53,793 bases of DNA, from the NCBI GenBank assembly GCA_900770685.1, contig CAAGLC010000120.1:1-53793 (forward strand). Reading direction: 5' to 3'. Both the position numbers and the translations under genes were made by a program. The stretch comes from Clostridia bacterium (GTDB lineage Bacteria; Bacillota; Clostridia; Christensenellales; Borkfalkiaceae). Below the pieces are notes generated by a model, which had not been told where the DNA came from, did not search any database, and worked only from the letters and a program-made list of their open reading frames with translations. Positions 48,688-53,793 of the stretch are shown here, one piece after another; position 1 is the stretch's first letter, and every line of letters starts with the position of its first letter.

Positions 48688-49530
48688 TTATTTATTATCC
48701 GTTTTTTCGTTTAGTCTTTTACACACCAAAGAACCGAAAGATAGTGAAAACATCAAAACGAACGCCCAAAGGAAAAACACGACTATACCTGCTAAACTTC
48801 CGTAAAAAGCGTTATAATTACTAAAAAATCTGATATAAAGTATTAATCCTATCGTCCCAAAAACCATTATCGCTAAGGATATTAATCCGGAAAAACTTAA
48901 AGCAAAAGCGTTTAACTTTTTAGGACTGATAAAGCGCAATAAAAGCAAGATTAAGCCGTAGGCAAACAAAATTATTATGGAAAAAGAAACTAAGGTTATA
49001 AGGTTAGGCTTATTAAACCCCAACCAATTAAGCAAGTAATTTCTAAACGAAAAGCAAAGAGCAAACGCAATAAAAAGGGAAAACAAAACGCACAAAAACG
49101 CTATTGCAGAAAGTCTTCTAACCACCCCTCGCCTACCGTGAGTATCGTTGCCGTAAATATAATCGCCGTCTTTACTCATTTGGTTAAGCAAAGTTGAACA
49201 GGAAATTATTACGGTGATTATAAAAAAGATGGTTACACTGTTAGAAACGTCAGACGCAGTTTTAACTACTGCCTCTAACGCGCTTTTAAATTCAACGGGA
49301 ATCACCCTAATTAATTCGACCGATAAATCTACCGAAAAAATAGAAAAAGCAGTTATTAGCAAAAACACTAAAGGTATTATAGACATCAAAAAATAATAAA
49401 CCCAGCATCCCGTAACCGTTAATATGCGTTTTTTTCGCATTTCTTCAAAAAAGTTACGACTAACGGTAAAACTGTTTTTTGTTTTAAGTTTAATAACGCT
49501 TAATTTTTTTCGCCTTAAATCTTGCTCCAT
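48688..49530 (-). CDS. YihY/BrkB-family membrane protein
   Basis: A 280-residue polytopic protein with about six transmembrane segments. The family features are the N-terminal 'LTVTGCWVYYFLMSIIPLVFLLITAFSIF', the central 'FIISVIISCSTLLNQMSKDGDYIYG'-like block near residue 105-125, and 'FYGSLAGIVVFFLWAFVLMFSLSFGSLVCKRLNE' at the end. Its biochemical role is not settled; older annotations as RNase BN are wrong. It is followed by spoIIID on the same strand. Confidence 0.88.
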   Translation of the reverse strand: MEQDLRRKKLSVIKLKTKNSFTVSRNFFEEMRKKRILTVTGCWVYYFLMSIIPLVFLLITAFSIFSVDLSVELIRVIPVEFKSALEAVVKTASDVSNSVTIFFIITVIISCSTLLNQMSKDGDYIYGNDTHGRRGVVRRLSAIAFLCVLFSLFIAFALCFSFRNYLLNWLGFNKPNLITLVSFSIIILFAYGLILLLLRFISPKKLNAFALSFSGLISLAIMVFGTIGLILYIRFFSNYNAFYGSLAGIVVFFLWAFVLMFSLSFGSLVCKRLNEKTDNK

Positions 49531-49534
49531 ATAA

Positions 49535-49562
49535 AAACAGTCTACGCAAACGTAGACTGTTT
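49535..49562 (-). terminator. Terminator of the 1-phosphofructokinase gene
   Basis: Stem AAACAGTCTACG/CGTAGACTGTTT with a 4-nt loop. Confidence 0.8.
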
Positions 49563-49597
49563 ATACTTTTTTTCTTGTTTTAGTTTATGTTTACTAA

Positions 49598-50524
49598 TTA
49601 TATGAGTTCCGACTTAATTTTAGCGTAAATTTCCTTGTACTTATCCTTATAAAACAAGTTCGTTCCACTAGTCGTAACCGCGGCAGTACCGGCGGCAACC
49701 GCTCTTTTTAGAAGTTCAAAAGGTGGAGCGCCGTCCATTAAGCCAACACACAAAGCCGATATCATACTGTCTCCCGCGCCAACCGTCGAATTAACGGCAA
49801 CCGACGCGCTCTTACAAAACCAACTTTCCACGCCGTCCGTTAAAACAGCCCCCTCTGCTCCCATTGAAACTAAAACGTACTGAGCGCCCATATCTAAGTA
49901 ACTTTGAGAAGCCTTAATCATATCCTTTTTAGTCCTTACCGTAACGTTCGAAAACGCTTCAAGTTCCGGGACGTTAGGCTTAGCCATAAAAATCTTTCGA
50001 TTTTTTAAGACCTCTATCATATTTTCTTTTTCGGTATCGACAATTATCTTCGCGCCTTCATAAACGCTATCAACCATTTCTCCGTAAAATTCGTGGTCCA
50101 CGCCCTTAGGTAAACTACCACTAACGACAACCGTTTCCATACCTACCGACAGTTTCTTTATTTTTTCTAAGAGTTCAATCTGCTTTGCTCTAGATATTTC
50201 TTCCCCTCTGTCGTTTATTTCCGTTAACATTGAACGCTTATCTATTATTTTGTAGTTTACTCTCGCTGAACCGGGGTTTAACACGAAATCGTGCGTTACT
50301 CCTTCTTGATTTAGAGTGTGCTCGAACATATGCTTATGTTTTTCGAACATAAAGCCGGTAGTTAAACACTTTTCTCCCAAACGAGCAACTCCGATTGCAA
50401 CGTTTAACGCCTTGCCCGAATAGGTTTCCACCTTGTTGTCGATTCTATTTAAGAAACCGACGTTCAAACTGTCTAATTCAATAGTACAGTCGATACTCGG
50501 ATTAGGACAAATAGTTAATATCAT
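49598..50524 (-). CDS. 1-phosphofructokinase/tagatose-6-phosphate kinase family (PfkB)
   Basis: A 308-residue PfkB sugar kinase. The N terminus MILTICPNPSIDCTIELDSLNVGFLNRIDNKVETYSGKALNVAIGVARLG is typical of FruK/LacC, 'VVSGSLPKGVDHEFYGEMV' is in the middle, and the catalytic 'VNSTVGAGDSMISALCVGL' is intact (GAGD base). No fructose PTS gene is nearby, so 1-phosphofructokinase and tagatose-6-phosphate kinase cannot be told apart. It lies 24 bp after the EF-G-like gene and may be read through from it. Confidence 0.88.
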   Translation of the reverse strand: MILTICPNPSIDCTIELDSLNVGFLNRIDNKVETYSGKALNVAIGVARLGEKCLTTGFMFEKHKHMFEHTLNQEGVTHDFVLNPGSARVNYKIIDKRSMLTEINDRGEEISRAKQIELLEKIKKLSVGMETVVVSGSLPKGVDHEFYGEMVDSVYEGAKIIVDTEKENMIEVLKNRKIFMAKPNVPELEAFSNVTVRTKKDMIKASQSYLDMGAQYVLVSMGAEGAVLTDGVESWFCKSASVAVNSTVGAGDSMISALCVGLMDGAPPFELLKRAVAAGTAAVTTSGTNLFYKDKYKEIYAKIKSELI

Positions 50525-50548
50525 TATACAAAAACAACTCCCGTTTTT

Positions 50549-52609
50549 TTACTTGTTCGCCTCGGCAATTATCTTCTTTTGCGCGTCGAAAGGAACTTCT
50601 TCGTATCTAACGAATTCTCCTTCAAAACTTCCCCTACCTTGCGTCATTGAACGAAGGTCTGTTGCGTACCTAAGCATTTCAATCAACGGCGCTTCAGCAG
50701 TTATCATTTGCTTGCCGTCGACCGTTTCCATACCTAAAATTCTGCCTCGTCTTTTGTTCATATCACCTAAAACGTCCCCCGTATAAGCATCAGGGATATA
50801 AATTTTATAGGTGTAATAGGGCTCTAAAATCGTAGGCTTTGCTTGGCGAATTCCTTCGTCGTACGCAAGTTTTGCAGCAGATATAAACGCAACTTCCTTA
50901 CTGTCAACGGGGTGTTCTTTTCCGTCGAATAGCGTACATTTGAGATTTACCATAGGATAGCCTGCTAAAACGCCTTTTTGCATTGCTTCTCTTAATCCCT
51001 TTTCGGTTGCAACTGCAAACGGTTTACTTACCGCTCCACCTACTATTGCGTTAACAAATTCAAACTGCCCGTCTTCTGCGCCCGGTTCAAACTTAATATT
51101 TACTACGCCGAACTGTCCTGCGCCACCAGATTGTTTCTTGTGTTTACCTTCCGCTTCTGCAACGCCCGTTATGGTTTCCCTAAAAGCAACTTTCGGCGCT
51201 CTTAAAACTGCCTCGCATCCGAATTTAGCCTTGAGTTTTTTACAAAGCACGTCGAGTTGCGTTTCGCCTTGACCACGAATTACCAGTTCGCCCGTTTCTT
51301 TATCTTTTTCCACTTTGAAAGAAGGATCTTCCTCCGCTAATCTAAATAAGCCTTGGAAAACCTTATCTTCTTCCCCCGTCTTAGCGGCGGAAATCGCCAT
51401 AGTTAGAACGGGTTGTGGCAACGGAATTTCAAAATACTTAATATTTTGCGTTTCGTCAGTTAACGTATCGCCCGTGTTGGTGTTAGCGAGCTTATTAACC
51501 GCGCCGATATCACCTGCTACCAATTGGTCAACGGCTTCCTGTTTTTTGCCTTTCATAACGTAAACGGTGTTAATTCTTTCCTTTTGCCCCGTCGTGCTAT
51601 TTAGAACGGTCATACCACTCTTTAGCGTACCGGTAAACACTCTAATCATATTAAGTTTACCTACGAACGGGTCTGCAACCGTCTTAAACACTTGCGCCGA
51701 GAAAGGTTGGTCTTCGTTACAAACGATTGATTTTACTTCTCCGTCCTTATCGTGCGCTAAAACCGGTCTTCTTTCAATTGGGGACGGCAATAAATCGACG
51801 ATTTCATACATCAAGTTAATAACGCCCATATTTTGAAGAGCCGAGCCACCCATTATCGGAATAGTGTCGCCAGTAGATAAACCGTGTTTAACCCCTGCAA
51901 CTATTTCGTCGTTAGTCAATTCCCCTTCGGAGAGATATTTATCTAATAATACTTCTGAAGTTTCTGCGGCAGCCTCGGTTAAAGCCTCTTTTAAGAGAGC
52001 AACGTCAGATTTAAGGTCTTCCGGTACTTCAATAGGATTTCTTCCACCGGACGTAAATTCAAACGCCTTGCCGGAAATTACCGAAACGTAGCCTTTCATC
52101 TTGCCGTCTTTTATAACGGGTAGATGGGTTGGAGATATTTTCTTTCCGTATTTTTCACGGAAAGCCTCTACCGTTGCAACGTAGTTTGAATTTTCTTTAT
52201 CTATGCCGTTTACGAAAATCATAAGCGGAATATGTCTTCTAATACAGTATTCAATGGCTTTTTCAGCGCCAACGGAAACTTGTCCGTTTGCCTCCGCAAC
52301 TAAAACTGCAGAACCAACTGCGCGCATTGCCGATTCAAACTCGCCGTAAAAATCAAAAAATCCCGGAACGTCAACCACGTTAATTTTAACGCCGTTCCAA
52401 TAGGTATAAGCGCACGCAAGGGATATTGAAATACCTCTCGATAATTCCTGTTCATCAAAATCCATTACGGTGTTCTTATCGGAAACCGTACCTAATCTAT
52501 CAATTGTTTTGCCATTAAATAATATCGCTTCTGAAAGCGTGGTTTTTCCTTCGCCACTATGTCCGATTATAGCGACGTTTCTAATGTCTTTTGCCGTAAT
52601 TTTGCTCAT
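50549..52609 (-). CDS. Elongation factor G-like paralogue with altered GTPase motifs
   Basis: A 686-residue translational-GTPase-like protein with all EF-G domains recognisable (G domain to about 270, domain II, then III-V ending 'EMLRYATDLRSMTQGRGSFEGEFVRYEEVP'). The motifs differ from EF-G proper. G1 is GHSGEGKT (16-23). G3 is D80-V-P-G83-F84, so the catalytic His is replaced by Phe. G4 is N134-G-I-D137 instead of NKxD. It belongs to the EF-G-like subgroup (EF-G2/FusA2) whose members can lack ribosome-stimulated GTP hydrolysis. Translocation by this protein is doubtful. A canonical fusA is expected elsewhere. Confidence 0.88.
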   Translation of the reverse strand: MSKITAKDIRNVAIIGHSGEGKTTLSEAILFNGKTIDRLGTVSDKNTVMDFDEQELSRGISISLACAYTYWNGVKINVVDVPGFFDFYGEFESAMRAVGSAVLVAEANGQVSVGAEKAIEYCIRRHIPLMIFVNGIDKENSNYVATVEAFREKYGKKISPTHLPVIKDGKMKGYVSVISGKAFEFTSGGRNPIEVPEDLKSDVALLKEALTEAAAETSEVLLDKYLSEGELTNDEIVAGVKHGLSTGDTIPIMGGSALQNMGVINLMYEIVDLLPSPIERRPVLAHDKDGEVKSIVCNEDQPFSAQVFKTVADPFVGKLNMIRVFTGTLKSGMTVLNSTTGQKERINTVYVMKGKKQEAVDQLVAGDIGAVNKLANTNTGDTLTDETQNIKYFEIPLPQPVLTMAISAAKTGEEDKVFQGLFRLAEEDPSFKVEKDKETGELVIRGQGETQLDVLCKKLKAKFGCEAVLRAPKVAFRETITGVAEAEGKHKKQSGGAGQFGVVNIKFEPGAEDGQFEFVNAIVGGAVSKPFAVATEKGLREAMQKGVLAGYPMVNLKCTLFDGKEHPVDSKEVAFISAAKLAYDEGIRQAKPTILEPYYTYKIYIPDAYTGDVLGDMNKRRGRILGMETVDGKQMITAEAPLIEMLRYATDLRSMTQGRGSFEGEFVRYEEVPFDAQKKIIAEANK

Positions 52610-52678
52610 ATTTTATAGTCCCCCTAACAAAAATTCTCGGGCTTTTTCCCCTTGCCCGTATAATCATATATTGTAATA

Positions 52679-52707
52679 ATTATAAAACATAAGCCGTCCA
52701 TTTTCAA
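52679..52707 (-). promoter_or_regulatory. Sigma-A promoter of the EF-G-like gene
   Basis: On the minus strand TTGAAA (52702-52707), 17-bp spacer, TATAAT (52679-52684). The leader contains a short hairpin CGGGC/GCCCG near 52640-52660. Confidence 0.75.
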
Positions 52708-52735
52708 GGGGGTTTTAAAAATTTAGCATAAAAAA

Positions 52736-53143
52736 TTAGTAATCGTCGAAAGAAATTTGTTCGCTCTCTCGCTTGTTATAATCACCAATCCCACACTCGT
52801 CTACACCACAAGAAAAAGGCGACGGCGGAGGACAAGGCTTTGGCGGTTTTTTACTAGGCATAGGCGGACATTTAACTTTTATATCCTTTGGCGAATTGTT
52901 ACTACAACTTAAATCAACCAAAATAACGTCGCCACCTATTTTAACGATTTCACGCTCGGATATATAAAGAGTTTGACTATTAAACAACCTTAAAAACGGA
53001 CAAATTTTCTTGCCTGGAACGATTATCCCCTCTATAACGCCTTCGGGAAAACGGAATTTTAAGTCGACTATTCTTCCTAAACATCTTCCGTCTGCAATAT
53101 TTATAACGTCTCTTTTTTGCAATTCTGAATAAGTTAATTCCAT
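52736..53143 (-). CDS. YlmC/YmxH-family PRC-barrel protein with a Cys/Pro-rich extension
   Basis: Residues 1-80 form the YlmC/YmxH PRC-barrel: 'TYSELQKRDVINIADGRCLGRIVDLKFRFPEGVIEGIIVPG' and 'YISEREIVKIGGDVILVDL'. Family members are usually 80-90 residues and are often found near sigG, as here. This one continues for about 50 residues rich in Pro and Cys (KCPPMPSKKPPKPCPPPSPFSCGVDECG). The tail suggests cross-linking or metal binding, for example in a spore layer, but this is inference. The gene lies 129 bp after sigG, beyond its terminator. Confidence 0.8.
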   Translation of the reverse strand: MELTYSELQKRDVINIADGRCLGRIVDLKFRFPEGVIEGIIVPGKKICPFLRLFNSQTLYISEREIVKIGGDVILVDLSCSNNSPKDIKVKCPPMPSKKPPKPCPPPSPFSCGVDECGIGDYNKRESEQISFDDY

Positions 53144-53235
53144 ACGTTATCTATATATGCCCCTTTTTTTCCGTTTATGCAATAAGAGTTTTATACTCTT
53201 GGGATGATGACCTATTAAATATAAGAAATAAAAAA

Positions 53236-53268
53236 CCCCCTTTTTGCAAATTGTCGCAAAAAAGGGGG
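53236..53268 (-). terminator. Terminator of sigG
   Basis: CCCCCTTTTTTGC with GCAAAAAGGGGG on the minus strand, followed by a U run. Confidence 0.88.
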
Positions 53269-53272
53269 CTAT

Positions 53273-53793
53273 TTACGAAATATATCTTTTAACTAGTTCT
53301 AAGGCGTTTTTTTCTAATCTACTTACTTGGGCTTGAGAAATGCCAACTTCATTGGATATTTCCGTTTGCGTTTTGCCCTCGTAGTATCTTAAATACAAAA
53401 TCTTTCTTTCACGCTCGCCTAAGCAATTTATCGCAGAGTCTAAAGCAACTCTTTCCGTCCATTTTTCTTCGGTGTTCTTCTCGTCGCCGATTTGGTCGAC
53501 TAAAAGTAATTGGTCGCCGTTTTTATTATATACGGGGTCGAACAAAGATACGGTGTCTGAAATTGCATCCATTGCATAAACTACTTCCTTTAAGGCAACG
53601 TTCATTGCATCGGCAATTTCTTGAAAGGAAACTTGCTCATTTTCTTTTTCCAACATACTTCTCGTTTTTAAGACCTGATAAGCGGTATCACGTATCGAGC
53701 GAGACACCCTAAGCGAGTTTACGTCCCTTAAAAACCTTTTTACTTCTCCGATAATCATTGGAACGGCGTAAGTGGAAAACTTTACCCCTACCG
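53273..53793 (-). CDS. sigG: RNA polymerase sporulation sigma factor SigG, 5' partial
   Basis: The forespore-specific late sigma factor. The frame is open to the window edge and upstream codons read VGVKFSTYAVP, so the start is outside. Visible parts are region 2.4/3.0 'YAVPMIIGEVKRFLRDVNSLRVSRSIRD', region 3.1 and region 4.2 'YYEGKTQTEISNEVGISQAQVSRLEKNALELVKRYI'. The sequence and the ylmC neighbour favour SigG over SigF. About 90 N-terminal residues are missing from the window. Confidence 0.9.
   Translation of the reverse strand, partial: VGVKFSTYAVPMIIGEVKRFLRDVNSLRVSRSIRDTAYQVLKTRSMLEKENEQVSFQEIADAMNVALKEVVYAMDAISDTVSLFDPVYNKNGDQLLLVDQIGDEKNTEEKWTERVALDSAINCLGERERKILYLRYYEGKTQTEISNEVGISQAQVSRLEKNALELVKRYIS

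Noticed and set aside
1..53793. CRISPR arrays, insertion sequences or prophage
   Set aside because: No regularly spaced repeats, transposase, integrase, capsid or terminase-like sequences were seen on either strand.

Overview
This window reads as a chromosomal segment of a low-GC, endospore-forming member of the Clostridia (Bacillota). SpoIIID, a SigG-type sigma factor, a YlmC/YmxH-family protein, CIRCE-controlled groESL and strong AGGAGG-type ribosome binding sites all point that way. Most of the window is ordinary housekeeping genes. Its distinctive part is a B12-dependent amino-acid fermentation block at 19-30 kb. No rRNA, CRISPR array, transposase or phage gene was seen. Two tRNA genes are present.

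Layout. 1-1.7 kb is a decayed zone: the tail of a regulator, a small membrane protein, an azoreductase remnant, and imperfect copies of a tRNA 3' end beside tRNA-Arg. 1.8-6.4 kb is a leftward operon deoR-cysE-cysS-alaS, the last encoding a short alanyl-tRNA synthetase. 6.6-11.6 kb holds serS, an aldose-epimerase-like gene and a pyridoxal/pyridoxamine kinase. The kinase is divergent from a degenerate MocR/PdxR-type regulator, and a small amidase-fold gene and tRNA-Thr follow. 11.8-18.1 kb holds a DUF6062 gene and a leftward uvrC-HAD-lon-ysxC operon.

18.2-30.0 kb is the metabolic core. A ten-gene leftward operon runs glmS-glmL-glmE-mal-citD-citE-citF-citC-citXG-pduO. It encodes coenzyme-B12 glutamate mutase with its reactivase, 3-methylaspartate ammonia-lyase, a citrate-lyase-type complex with its activation enzymes (best read here as citramalate lyase) and a cobalamin adenosyltransferase. 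Together they make up most of the methylaspartate route of glutamate fermentation to acetate and pyruvate. Mesaconate hydratase is not in the window. Directly downstream a cobalamin riboswitch controls a DUF4430 lipoprotein and an ECF S component, probably the uptake system that feeds the pathway with B12. An ArsR regulator and a divergent, unannotated 52-residue hydrophobic peptide follow.

30.1-46.4 kb carries an XRE regulator facing two tiny genes, then gap, an M29 peptidase, fba, an HtrA-like lipoprotein protease, yebC-trmH, infC-rpmI-rplT with an attenuator leader and a non-AUG infC start, an acyltransferase with a zinc ribbon, groESL, a DUF1846/PqqD/HPr-kinase-like operon and apbE. 46.4-53.8 kb carries an ABC permease and binding protein behind an unassigned terminator-bearing leader, spoIIID, a BrkB-type membrane protein, a 1-phosphofructokinase-type gene, an EF-G paralogue with altered GTPase motifs, a ylmC-like gene and the end of sigG.

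All positions, pairings and motifs were read by eye. Family names come from recognition of conserved motifs and not from database searches.
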